Origin: Clusia tigrina
Taxonomy: Eukaryota; Arthropoda; Insecta; Diptera; Clusiidae
DNA: 64,000 bases
Direction of reading: 5' to 3'
NCBI GenBank assembly: GCA_920105625.2
Contig: OV050033.1
Span: 96,288,280-96,352,279 of the forward strand
A program made the position numbers and the translations under genes. Position 1 is the first letter of the stretch, and every line of letters starts with the position of its first letter. The notes beneath the pieces are model-generated. The model searched no databases. It had not been told where the DNA came from and saw only the letters and a list, made by a program, of their open reading frames with translations. This document shows positions 23,799-36,385 of this stretch, in pieces.

Positions 23799-24914
23799 AA
23801 ACTACTCGAGCCTCTTGTCAATTTAATCTATCGCTCAAAGCTGTGCTACCCTTGAGTCCCAAATCAAACACTGATAAAACTTCAAATGGCCCTAATTTCT
23901 ATACGGTACGTCCTACACCTATCAAAGTTTGCAACATATAAATGCTAGTAAGTTTTTACTGGAGCGTCATAAAACCTCGAAATTGTGCATCAATAAAGTA
24001 CTCGAGCCTCTTGTCAATTTAAGCTATCGCTAAAAACTATGCTACCCTTGAGTCCCAAATCAAACACTGATAAAATTTCAAATGGCCCTACCTTCTATAC
24101 GGTACGTCCTACACCTATCAAAGTTTGCAACATACAAATGCTTGTAACTTTTTACTGGAGCGTCATAAAACCTTGAAATTTTGTAACAATAAAGTACTCG
24201 AGCCTCTTGTCAAGTTAAGCTATCGCTCAAAGCTGTGCTACTCTTGAGTCCCAAATCAAACACTGATAAAACTTTAAATGGCAATAACTTCTATACGGTA
24301 CGTTCTACACCTATCAAAGTTTGAAACATACAAATGCTTGTAACTTTTTACTGGAGCGTCATAAAACCTTGAAATTTTGTAACAATAAAGTACTCGAGCC
24401 TCTTGTCAATTTAAGCTATTGCTCAAAGCGGTGCTACCCTTGAGTCCCAAATCAAACACTCATAAAACTTCAAATGGCCCTAACTTCTATACGGTACGTC
24501 CTACACCTATCAAAGTTTGCAACATACAAATACTTGTAACTTTTTACTGGAGCGTCATAAAACCATGACATTTTGTAACAATAAAGTACTCGAGCCTCTT
24601 GTCAATTTAAGTTATCGCTCAAAGCTGTGCTATCCTTGAGTCCCACATCAAACACTGATAAAAATTCAAATGGCCCTAACTTCTATACGGTACGTCCTAC
24701 ACCTATCAAAGTTTGCAACATACAAATGCTTGTAACTTTTTACTGGAGCGTCATAAAACCTTGAAATTTTGTAACAATAAAGTACTCGAGCCTCTTGTCA
24801 ATTTAAGTTATCGCTCAAAGCTGTGCTACCCTTGAGTCCCAAATCAAACACTGATAAAGCTTGAAATGGCCCAAACTTCTATATGGTACGTCCTACACCT
24901 ATCAAAGTTTGCAA
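23799..24914. repeat. 4,099-bp-spaced direct repeat, copy 2
   Basis: Partner of 19700-20815, carrying a segment of block 1 (J K L) into the middle of block 2. Differences include GTGCATCAATAAAG near 23987, where copy 1 has GTGCACCAATAAAG. The 5' edge replaces the I-type start with an AATTGGCCCTATC monomer at 23688, so the fusion lies between about 23760 and 23800. Confidence 0.83.
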
Positions 24915-26683
24915 TATACAAATGCTTGTAACTTTTTACTGGAGCGTCATAAAACCTTGAAATTTTGTAACAATAAAGTACTGGAGCCTCTTGTCAATTT
25001 AAGCTATCGCTCAAAGCTGTGCTACCCTTGAGTCCCAAATCAAACACTGATAAAACTTCAAATGGCCCTAACATCTATACGGTACATCCTACACCTATCA
25101 AAGGTTGCAACATATAAATGCTTGTAACTTTTTACTGGAGCGTCATAAAACCTTGAAATTTTGTAACAATTAAGTACTCTTGTCAATTTAAGCTATCGCT
25201 CAAAGCTATGCTACCCTTGAGTCCCAAATCAAACACTGATAAACTTTAAATGGCAATAACTTCTATACGGTACGTCCTACACCTATCAAAGTCTGCAACA
25301 TACAAATACTTGTAACTTTTTACTGGAGCGTCATAAAACCTTGAAATTTTGTAACAATAAAATACTCGAGCCTCTTGTCAATTTAAGCTATCACTCAAAG
25401 CTATGCTACCCTTGAGTCCCAAATCTAACACTGATAAAACTTCAAATGGCCCTAACTTCTATACGGTACGTCCTACACCTATCAAAGTTTGCAACATACA
25501 AATACTTGTAACTTTTTACTGGAGCGTCATAAAACCTTCAAATTTTGTAACAATAAAGTACTCGAGCCTCTTGTCAATTTAAGCTATCGCTCAAAGCTGG
25601 GCTACCCTTGAGTCCCAAATCAAACACTGATAAAACTTCAAATGGCCCTAACTTCTATACGGTACGTCCTACACCTATCAAAGTTTGTAACATATAAATG
25701 CTTGTAACTTTTTACTGGAGCGTCATAAAACCTTGAAATTTTGTAACAATAAAGTACTCGAGCCTCTTGTCAATTTAAGCTATCGCTCAAAGCTGTGCTA
25801 CCCTTGAGTCCCAAATCAAACACTGATAAAAATTCAAATGGCCCTAACTTCTATACGGTACGTCCTACACCTATCAAAGTTTGCAACATATAAATGCTTG
25901 TAACTTTTTAGTGCAGCGTCATAAAACCTTCAAATTTTGTAACAATAAAATACTCGAGCCTCTTGTCAATTTAAGCTATCGGTCAAAGCTATGCTCCCCT
26001 TGAGTCCCAAATCAAACACTAATAAAATTTCAAATGGCCCTAACTTCTATACGGTACGTCCTACACCTATCAAAGTTTGCAACATACAAATGCTTGTAAC
26101 CTTTTACTGGAGCGTCATAAAACCTTGAAATTTTGTAACAATAAAGTACTCGAGCCTCTTGTCAATTTAAGCTATCGCTCAAAGCTGTGCTACCCTTGAG
26201 TCCCAAATCAAACACTGATAAAGCTTTAAATGGCCCTAACTTCTATACGGTACGTCCTACACCTATCAAAGTTTGCAACATACAAATGCTTGTAACTTTT
26301 TACTGGAGCGTCATAAAACCTCGAAATTTTGTAACAATAAAATACTCGAGCCTCTTGTCAATTTCAGCTATCGCTCAAAGGTATGCTACCCTTAAGTCCC
26401 AAATCAAACACTGATAAAACTTCAAATGGCCCTAACTTCTATACGGTACGTCCTACACCTATCAAAGTTTGCAACATACAAATGCTTGTAACTTTTTACT
26501 GGAGCGTCATAAAACCTTGAAATTTTGTAACAATAAAGTACTCGAGCCACTTGTCAATTTAAGCTATCGCTCAAAGCTATCCTACCCTTGAGTCCCAAAT
26601 CAAACACTGATAAAACTTCAATTGGCCCTATCTTCTATACGGTACGTCCTACACCTATCAAAGTTTGCAACATACAAATGCTT
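24888..26683. repeat. 3,128-bp-spaced direct repeat, copy 2
   Basis: Partner of 21760-23555. It differs at a few positions: GATAAACTTTAAATGG against GATAAGCTTTAAATGG, TATCACTCAAAG near 25390, AAGCTTTAAATGG near 26221, and GCTGGGC against GCTAGGC. The copies are very similar but less so than the 3,920-bp pair downstream. Confidence 0.82.
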
Positions 26684-29600
26684 GAAACTTTTTACTGGAG
26701 CGTCATAAAACCTTGAAATTTTGTAACAATAAAGTACTCGAGCCTCTTGTCAAGTTAAGCTATCGCTCAAAGCTGTGCTACTCTTGAGTCCAAATCAAAC
26801 ACTGATAAAACTTCAAATGGCCCTAACTTCTATACGGTACGTCCTACACCTATCAAAGTTTGCAACATACAAATACTTGTAACTTTTTACTGGAGCGTCA
26901 TAAAACCTTGAAATTTTGTAACAATAAAGTACTCGAGACTTTTGTCAATTTAAGTTATCGCTCAAAGCTGTGCTACCATTGAGTCCCACATCAAACACTG
27001 ATAAAAATTCAAATGGCCCTAACTTCTATACGGTACGTCCTACACCTATCAAAGTTTGCAACATACAAATGCTTGTAACTTTTTACTGGAGCGTCATAAA
27101 ACCTTGAAATTTTGTAACAATAAAGTACTCGAGCCTCTTGTCAATTTCAGCTATCGCTCAAAGCTGTGCTACCCTTGAGTCCCAAATCAAACACTGATAA
27201 AGCTTCAAATGGCCCAAACTTCTATACGGTACGTCCTACACCTATCAAAGTTTGCAACATACAAATGCTTGTAACTTTTTCCTGGAGCGTCATAAAACCT
27301 TGAAATTTTGTAACAATAAAGTACTCGAGCCTCTTGTCAATTTAAGCTATCGATCAAAGCTATGCTACCCTTGAGTCCCAAATCAAACACTGATAAAACT
27401 TCTAATGGCCCTAATTTCTATACGGTACATCCTACACCTATCAAAGTTTGCAACATACAAATATTTGTAACTTTTTACTGGAGCGTCATAAAACCTTCAA
27501 ATTTTGTAACAATAAAATACTCGAGCCTCTTGTCAATTTAAGCTATCGCTCAAAGCTATGCTCCCCTTGAGTCCCAAATCAAACACTGATAAAATTTCAA
27601 ATGGCCCTAACTTCTATACGGTACGTCCTACACCTATCAAAGTTTGCAACATACAAATGCTTGTAACCTTTTACTGGAGCGTCATAAAACCTTGAAATTT
27701 TGTAACAATAAAGTACTCGAGCCTCTTGTCAATTTAAGCTATCGCTCAAAGCTGTGCTACCCTTTTGTCCCAAATCAAACACTGATAAAGCTTCAAATGG
27801 CCCTAACTTGTATACGGTACGTCCTACACCTATCAAAGTTTGCAACATACAAATGCTTGTAACTTTTTACTGGAGCGTCATAAAACCTTGAAATTTTGTA
27901 ACAATAAAGTACTCGAGCCTCTTGTCAATTTAAGCTATCGCTCAAAGCTATCCTACCCTTGAGTCCCAAATCAAACACTGATAAAACTTCAATTGGCCCT
28001 ATCTTCTATACGGTACGTCCTACACCTATCAAAGTTTGCAACACACAAATGCTTGAAACTTTTTACTGGAGCGTCATAAAACCTTGAAATTTTGTAACAA
28101 TAAAGTACTCGAGCCTCTTGTCAAGTTAAGCTATCGCTCAAAGCTGTGCTACTCTTGAGTCCCAAATCAAACACTGATAAAACTTTAAATGGCAATAACT
28201 TCTATACGGTACGTCCTACACCTATCAAAGTTTGAAACATACAAATGCTTGTTACTTTTTACTGGAGCGTCATAAAACCTTGAAATTTTGTAACAATAAA
28301 GTACTCGAGCCTCTTGTCAATTTAAGCTATTGCGCAAAGCGGTGCTACCCTTGAGTCCCAAATCAAACACTGATAAAACTTCAAATGGCCCTAACTTCTA
28401 TACGGTACGTCCTACACCTATCAAAGTTTGCAACATACAAATACTTGTAACTTTTTACTGGATCGTCATAAAACCTTGAAATTTTGTAACAATAAAGTAC
28501 TCGAGCCTCTTGTCAATTTAAGTTATCGCTCAAAGCTGTGCTACCATTGAGTCCCACATCAAACACTGATAAAAATTCAAATGGCCCTAACTTCTATACG
28601 GTACGTCCTACACCTATCAAAGTTTGCAACATACAAATGCTTGTAACTTTTTACTGGAGCGTCATAAAACCTTGAAATTTTGTAACAATAAAGTACTCTA
28701 GCCTCTTGTCAATTTAAGCTATCGCTCAAAGTTGTGCTACCCTTGAGTCCCAAATCAAACACTGATAAAGCTTCAAATGGCCCAAACTTCTATACGGTAT
28801 GTCCTACACCTATCAAAGTTTGCAACATACAAATGCTTGTAACTTTTTACTGGAGCGTCATAAAACCTTGAAATTTTGTAACAATAAAATACTCGAGCCT
28901 CTTGTCAATTTAAGCTATCGATCAAAGCTATGCTACCCTTGAGTCCCAAATCAAACACTGATAAAACTTCTAATGGCCCTAACTTCTATACGGTACGTCC
29001 TACACCTATCAAAGTTTGCAACATACAAATACTTGTAACTTTTTACTGGAGCGTCATAAAACCTTGAATTTTGTAACAATAAAATACTCGAGCCTCTTGT
29101 CAATTTAAGCTATCGATCAAAGCTATGCTACCCTTGAGTCCCAAATCAAACACTGATAAAACTTCTAATGGCCCTAACTTCTATACGGTACGTCCTACAC
29201 CTATCAAAGTTTGCAACATACAAATGCTTGAAACTTTTTACTGGAGCGTCATAAAACCTTGAAATTTTGTAACAATAAAGTACTGGAGCCTCTTGTCAAG
29301 TTAAGCTATCGCTCAAAGCTGTGCTACTCTTGAGTCCCAAATCAAACACGGATAAAACTTTAAATGGCAATAACTTCTATACGGTACGTCCTACACCTAT
29401 CAAAGTTTGAAACATACAAATGCTTGTAACTTTTTACTGGAGCGTCATAAAACCTTGAAATTTTGTAACAATAAAGTACTCGAGCCACTTGTCAATTTAA
29501 GCTATTGTTCAAAGCGGTGCTACCCTTGAGTCCCATATCAAACACTGATAAAACTTTAAATGGCCCTAACTTCTATACGGTACGTCCTACACCTATCAAA

Positions 29601-30660
29601 GTTTGCAACATACAAATACTTGTAACTTTTTACTGGAGCGTCATAAAACCTTGAAATTTTGTAACAATAAAGTACTCGAGCCTCTTGTCAATTTAAGCTA
29701 TCGATCAAAGCTATGCTACCCTTGAGTCCCAAATCAAACACTGATAAAACTTCTAATGGCCCTAACTTCTATACGGTACGTCCTACACCTATCAAAGTTT
29801 GCAACATACAAATGCTTGAAACTTTTTACTGGAGCGTCATAAAACCTTGAAATTTTGTAACAATAAAGTACTCGAGCCTCTTGTCAAGTTAAGCTATCGC
29901 TCAAAGCTGTGCTACTCTTGAGTCCTAAATCAAACACTGATAAAACTTTAAATGGCAATAACTTCTATACGGTACGTCCTACACCTATCAAAGTTTGAAA
30001 CATACAAATGCTTGTAACTTTTTACTGGAGCGTCATAAAACCTTGAAATTTTGTAACAATAAAGTACTCGAGCCTCTTGTCAATTTAAGCTATTGCTCAA
30101 AGCGGTGCTACCCTTGAGTCCCAAATCAAACACTGATAAAACTTCAAATGGCCCTAACTTCTATACGGTACGTCCTACACCTATCAAAGTTTGCAACATA
30201 CAAATACTTGTAACTTTTTACTGGAGCGTCATAAAACCTTGAAATTTTGTAACAATAAAGTACTCGAGCCTTTTGTCAATTTAAGTTATCGCTCAAAGCT
30301 GTGCTACCATTGAGTCCCACATCAAATACTGATAAAAATTCAAATGGCCCTAACTTCTATACGGTACGTCCTACACCTATCAAAGTTTGCAACATACAAA
30401 TGCTTGTAACTTTTTACTGGAGCGTCATAAAACCTTGAAATTTTGTAACAATAAAGTACTCGAGCCTCTTGTCAATTTAAGCTATCGCTCAAAGCTGTGC
30501 TACCCTTGAGTCCCAAATCAAACACTGATAAAGCTTCAAATGGCCCAAACTTCTATACGGTACGTCCTACACCTATCAAAGTTTGCAACATACAAATGCT
30601 TGTAACTTTTTCCTGGAGCGTCATAAAACCTTGAAATTTTGTAACAATAAAGTACTCGAG
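26684..30660. repeat. Block 2 mosaic, 6- to 8-monomer irregular repeats
   Basis: Satellite only. The series 'CCATTGAGTCCCACATC, then plain, then GGCCCAAACTTC, then ACTTCTAATGGCCC' repeats near 26976, 28541 and 30309. GTCAAGTTAAG marks lie at 26749, 28120, 29295 and 29883 (spacings 1,371, 1,175 and 588 bp, or 7, 6 and 3 monomers with 1-bp losses). One-base losses are GAGTCCAAATC near 26789 and CTTGAATTTTG near 29066. The unit boundaries are not regular enough to define one HOR. Confidence 0.75.
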
Positions 30661-32465
30661 CCTCTTGTCAATTTAAGCTATCGCTCAAAGCTATGCTACC
30701 CTTGAGACCCAAATCAAACACTGATAAAACTTTAAATGGCAATAACTTCTATACGGTATGTCCTACACGTATCAAAGTTTGCAACATACAAATACTTGTA
30801 ACTTTTTACTGGAGCGTCATAAAACCTTGAAATTTTGTAACAATAAAATACTTGAGCCTCTTGTCAATTTAAGCTGTCGATCAAAGCTATGCTACCCTTG
30901 AGTCCCAAATCAAACACTGATAAAACTTCTAATGGCCCTAACTTCTATACGGTACGTCCTACACCTATCAAAGTTTGCAACATACAAATACTTGTAACTT
31001 TTTACTGGAGCGTCATAAAACCTTCAAATTTTGTAACAATAAAGTACTCGAGCCTCTTGTCAATTTAAGCTATCGCTCAAAGCTATGCTACCCTTGAGTC
31101 CCAAATCAAACACTGATAAAACTTCAAATGGCCCTAACTTCTATACGGTACGTCCTACACCTATCAAAGTTTGCAACATATAAATGGTTGTAACTTTTTA
31201 GTGCAGCGTCATAAAACCTTGAAATTTTGTAACAATAAAATACTCGAGCCTCTTGTCAATTTAAGCTATCGCTCAAAGCTATGCTCCCCTTGAGTCCCAA
31301 ATCAAACACTGATAAAATTTCAAATGGCCCTAACTTCTATACGGTACGTCCTACACCTATCAAAGTTTGCAACATACAAATGCTTGTAACCTTTTACTGG
31401 AGCGTCATAAAACCTTGAAATTTTGTAACAATAAAGTACTCGAGCCTCTTGTCAATTTAAGCTATCGCTCAAAGCTGTGCTACCCTTGAGTCCCAAATCA
31501 AACACTGATAAAACTTCAAATGGCCCTAACTTCTATACGGTACGTCCTACACCTATCAAAGTTTGCAACATACAAATGCTTGTAACTTTTTACTGGAGCG
31601 TCATAAAACCTTCAAATTTTGTAACAATAAAGTACTCGAGCCTCTTGTCAATTTAAGCTATCGCTCAAAGCTATGCTCCCCTTAAGTCCCAAATCAAACA
31701 CTGATAAAATCTCAAATGGCTCTAACTTCTATACGGTACGTCCTACACCTATCAAAGTTTGCAACATACAAATGCTTGTAACTTTTTACTGGAGCGTCAT
31801 AAAACCTCGAAATTTTGTAACAATAAAATACTCGAGCCTCTTGTCAATTTCAGCTATCGCTCAAAGGTATGCAACTCTTGAGTCTCAAATCAAACACTGA
31901 TAAAACTTCAAAGGGCTCTAACTTCTATACGGTACGTCTTACACCTATCAAAGTTTGCAACATACAAATGCTTGTAACCTTTTACTGGAGCGTCATAAAA
32001 TCTTGAAATTTTGTAACAATAAAGTACTCCAGCCTCTTGTCAATTTAAGCTATCGCTCAAAGCTATGCTACCCTTAAGTCCCAAATCAAACACTGATAAA
32101 ACTTCAAATGGCCCTAACTTCTCTACGGTACGTCCTACACCTATCAAAGTTTGCAACATACAAATGCTTGTAACTTTTTACTGGAGCGTCATAAAACCTT
32201 GAAATTTTGTAACAATAAAGTACTCGAGCCTCTTGTCAATTTAAGCTATCGCTCAAAGCTATCCTACCCTTGAGTCCCAAATTAAACACTGATAAAACTT
32301 CAATTGGCCCTATCTTCTATACGGTACGTCCTACACCTATCAAAGTTTGCAACATACAAATTATTGTAACTTTTTACTGGAGCGTCATAAAACCTTGAAA
32401 TTTTGTAACAATAAAGTACTCGAGCCTCTTGTCAATTTAAGTTATCGCTCAAAGCTGTGCTACCA
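30661..32465. repeat. Block 2/3 transition, segments later copied into block 3
   Basis: Satellite only. GTATGTCCTACACGTATC near 30757 recurs 3,332 bp downstream (17 monomers) near 34089. The CTCAAATGGCTC plus TTTCAGC monomer near 31673-31900 recurs 2,744 bp downstream at 34417. The region therefore shares pieces with the 20-monomer unit of block 3 in a different order, consistent with it being source or relic material for that unit. Confidence 0.75.
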
Positions 32466-35400
32466 TTGAGTCCCACATCAAACACTGATAAAAATTCAAA
32501 TGGCCCTAACTTCTATACGGTACGTCTTACACCTATCAAAGTTTGCAACATACAAATGCTTGTAACTTTTTACTGGAGTGTCATAAAACCTTGAAATTTT
32601 GTAACAATAAAGTACTCTAGCCTCTTGTCAATTTAAGCTATCGCTCAAAGCTGTGCTACCCTTGAGTCCCAAATCAAACACTGATAAAGCTTCAAATGGC
32701 CCAAACTTCTATACGGTACGTCCTACACCTATCAAAGTTTGCAACATACAAATGCTTGTAACTTTTTACTGGAGCGTCATAAAACCTTGAAATTTTGTAA
32801 CAATAAAGTACTGGAGCCTCTTGTCAATTTAAGCTATCGCTCAAAGCTGTGCTACCCTTGAGTCCAAAATCAAACACTGATAAAACTTCAAATGGCCCTA
32901 ACATCTATACGGTACTTCCTACACCTATCAAAGTTTGCAACATATAAATGCTTGTAACTTTTTACTGGAGCGTCATAAAACCTTGAAATTTTGTAACAAT
33001 TAAGTACTCGAGCCTCTTGTCAATTTAAGCTATCGCTCAAAGCTAAGCTACCCTTGAGACCCAAATCAAACACTGATAAAACTTTAAATGGCAATAACTT
33101 CTATACGGTACGTCCTACACCTATCAAAGTTTGCAACATACAAATACTTGTAACTTTTTACTGGAGCGTCATAAAACCTTGAAATTTTGTAACAATAAAA
33201 TACTCGAGCCTCTTGTCAATTTAAGCTATCGATCAAAGCTATGCTACCCTTGAGTCCCAAATCAAACACTGATAAAACTTCTAATGGCCCTAACTTCTAT
33301 ACGGTAGGTCCTACACCTATCAAAGTTTGCAACATACAAATACTTGTAACTTTTTACTGGAGCGTCATAAAACCTTCAAATTTTGTAACAATAAAGTACT
33401 CGAGCCTCATGTCAATTTAAGCTATCGCTCAAAGCTATGCTACCCTTGAGTCCCAAATCAAACACTGATAAAACTTCAAATGGCCCTAACTTCTATACGG
33501 TACGTCCTACACCTATCAAAGTTTGCAACATATAAATGGTTGTAACTTTTTAGTGCAGCGTCATAAAACCTCGAAATTTTGTAACAATAAAATACTCGAG
33601 CCTCTTGTCAATTTAAGCTATCGCTCAAAGCTATGCTCCCCTTGAGCCCCAAATCAAACACTGATAAAATTTCAAATGGCCCTAACTTCTATACGGTACG
33701 TCCTACACCTATCAAAGTTTGCAACACACAAATGCTTGTAACCTTTTACTGGAGCGTCATAAAACCTTGAAATTTTGTAACAATAAAATACTCGAGCCTC
33801 TTGTCAATTTAAGCTATCGCTCAAAGCTATGCTACCCTTGAGTCCCAAATCTAACACTGATAAAACTTCAAATGGCCCTAACTTCTATACGGTACGTCCT
33901 ACACCTATCAAAGTTTGCAACATACAAATGCTTGTAACTTTTTCCTGGAGCGTCATAAAACCTTGAAATTTTGTAACAATAAAGTACTCGAGCCTCTTGT
34001 CAATTTAAGCTATCGCTCAAAGCTATGCTACCCTTGAGACCCAAATCAAACACTGATAAAACTTTAAATGGCAATAACTTCTATACGGTATGTCCTACAC
34101 GTATCAAAGTTTGCAACATACAAATACTTGTAACTTTTTACTGGAGCGTCATAAAACCTTGAAATTTTGTAACAATAAAATACTTGAGCTTCTTGTCAAT
34201 TTAAGCTGTCGATCAAAGCTATGCTACCCTTGAGTCCCAAATCAAACACTGATAAAACTTCAAATGGCCCTAACTTCTATACGGTACGTCCTACACCTAT
34301 CAAAGTTTGCAACATACAAATACTTGTAACTTTTTACTGGAGCGTCATAAAACCTTCAAATTTTGTAACAATAAAGTACTCGAGCCTCTTGTCAATTTAA
34401 GCTATCGCTCAAAGCTATGCTCCCCTTGAGTCCCAAATCAAACACTGATAAAATCTCAAATGGCTCTAACTTCTATACGGTACGTCCTACACCTATCAAA
34501 GTTTGCAACATACAAATGCTTGTAACTTTTTACTGGAGCGTCATAAAACCTCGAAATTTTGTAACAATAAAATACTCGAGCCTCTTGTCAATTTCAGCTA
34601 TCGCTCAAAGGTATGCTACTCTTGAGTCTCAAATCAAACACTGATAAAACTTCAAAGGGCTCTAACTTCTATACGGTACGTCTTACACCTATCAAAGTTT
34701 GCAACATACAAATGCTTGTAACCTTTTACTGGAGCGTCATAAAACCTTGAAATTTTGTAACAATAAAGTACTCGAGCCTCTTGTCAATTTAAGCTATCGC
34801 TCAAAGCTGTGCTACCCTTGAGTCCCAAATCAAACACTGATAAAAATTCAAATGACCCTAACTTCTATACGGTACGTCCTACACCTATCAAAATTTGCAA
34901 CATATAAATGGTTGTAACTTTTTAGTGCAGCGTCATAAAACCTTCAAATTTTGTAAAAATAAAATACTCGAGCCTCTTGTCAATTTAAGCTATCGCTCAA
35001 AGCTATGCTCCCCTTGAGTCCCAAATCAAACACTGATAAAATTTCAAATGGCCCTAACTTCTATACGGTACGTCCTACACCTATCAAAGTTTGCAACATA
35101 CAAATGCTTGTAACCTTTTACTGGAGCGTCATAAAACCTCGAAATTTTGTAACAATAAAGTACTCGAGCCTCTTGTCAATTTCAGCTATCGCTCAAAGGT
35201 ATGCTACTCTTGAGTCTCAAATCAAACACTGATAAAACTTCAAAGGGCTCTAACTTCTATACGGTACGTCTTACACCTATCAAAGTTTGCAACATACAAA
35301 TGCTTGTAACCTTTTACTGGAGCGTCATAAAACCTTGAAATTTTGTAACAATAAAGTACTCGAGCCTCTTGTCAATTTAAGCTATCGCTCAAAGCTGTGC

Positions 35401-36385
35401 TACCCTTGAGTCCCAAATCAAACACTGATAAAAATTCAAATGACCCTAACTTCTATACGGTACGTCCTACACCTATCAAAATTTGCAACATATAAATGGT
35501 TGTAACTTTTTAGTGCAGCGTCATAAAACCTTGAAATTTTGTAAAAATAAAATACTCGAGCCTCTTGTCAATTTAAGCTATCGCTCAAAGCTGTGCTACC
35601 CTTGAGTCCCAAATCAAACACTGATAAAACTTCAAATGGCCCTAATTTCTATACGGTACGTCCCACACCTATCAAAGTTTGCAACATATAAATGCTAGTA
35701 ACTTTTTACTGGAGCGTCATAAAACCTCGAAATTGTGCAACAATAAAGTACTCGAGCCTCTTGTCAATTTAAGCTATCGCTCAAACCTATGCTACCCTTG
35801 AGTCCCCAATCAAACACTGATAAAATTTCAAATGGCCCTAACTTCTATACGGTACGTCCTACACCTATCAAAATTTGCAACATACAAATGCTTGTAACTT
35901 TTTACTGGAGCGTCATAAAACCTTGAAATTTTGTAACAATAAAGTACTCGAGCCTCTTGTCAAGTTAAGCTATCGCTCAAAGCTGTGCTACTCTTGAGTC
36001 CCAAATCAAACACTGATAAAACTTTAAATGGCAATAACTTCTATACGGTACGTCCTACAGCTATCAAAGTTTGAAACATACAAATGCTTGTAACTTTTTA
36101 TTGGAGCGTCATAAAACCTTGAAATTTTTTAACAATAAAGTACTCGAGCCTCTTGTCAATTTAAGCTATTGCTCAAAGCGGTGCTACCCTTGAGTCCCAA
36201 ATCAAACACTGATAAAACTTCAAATGGCCCTAACTTCTATACGGTACGTCCTACACCTATCAAAGTTTGCAACATACAAATGCTTGTAACTTTTTACTGG
36301 AGCGTCATAAAACCTTGAAATTTTGTAACAATAAAGTACTCGAGCCTCTTGTCAATTTAAGCTATCGCTCAAAGCTGTGCTACCC
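32466..36385. repeat. 3,920-bp tandem duplication, copy 1 (20 monomers)
   Basis: Copy 1 of an exact 20 x 196-bp tandem duplication. The left limit is set by an A/C difference at 32465 versus 36385. Private marks reproduced 3,920 bp away include GGAGTGTCAT, GTACTCTAGCC, GAGTCCAAAATC, GTACTTCC, CGGTAGGTCC, CCTCATGTC, GCAACACACAAATG and GTAAAAATAAAATAC. Line-by-line comparison by eye turned up a single substitution, C at 33647 against T at 37567. Confidence 0.93.
34417..35592. repeat. 3-monomer (588-bp) tandem duplication nested in copy 1
   Basis: Two successive 588-bp units, 34417-35004 and 35005-35592. Each carries the TTTCAGC monomer, then CTTCAAAGGGCTC with CGTCTTACACC, then AAATGACCC with AAAATTTGCAAC and GTGCAGCGTC. 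The units differ near their starts (AAAATCTC against AAAATTTC; CTTTTTAC against CCTTTTAC) and are identical in the middle. The same nested pair occurs at 38337-39512, so this event predates the 3,920-bp duplication. Confidence 0.88.

Larger units (their letters stand above)
20373..32465. repeat. Block 2: mosaic of duplicated satellite segments
   Basis: This stretch holds only satellite monomers. The regular B-to-L order breaks at 20373. New types appear: TACTTGTAAC; CCATGACATTTTG; TATTGCTCAAAGCGGTG; CCATTGAGTCCCACATC; GGCCCAAACTTC; CCTTCAAATTTTG; and ACTTCTAATGGCCC. GTGCAGCGTCAT replaces the GTGCAGCGG of block 1. K/L-like pairs (GTCAAGTTAAG followed by TTTAAATGGCAATAAC) recur with GTCAAG at 24210, 28120, 29295 and 29883; the one at 26749 is instead followed by a TTCAAATGGCCC monomer. 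No single HOR length dominates; spacings of 6, 7, 16 and 21 monomers coexist. It looks like older or more recombined array than blocks 1 and 3. Confidence 0.85.

Noticed and set aside
27644..27862. 72-codon open frame on the + strand
   Set aside because: A different frame of the same satellite, opened where CTTGAGTCC became CTTTTGTCC near 27763. No neighbouring signals and no similarity to any protein family I know.
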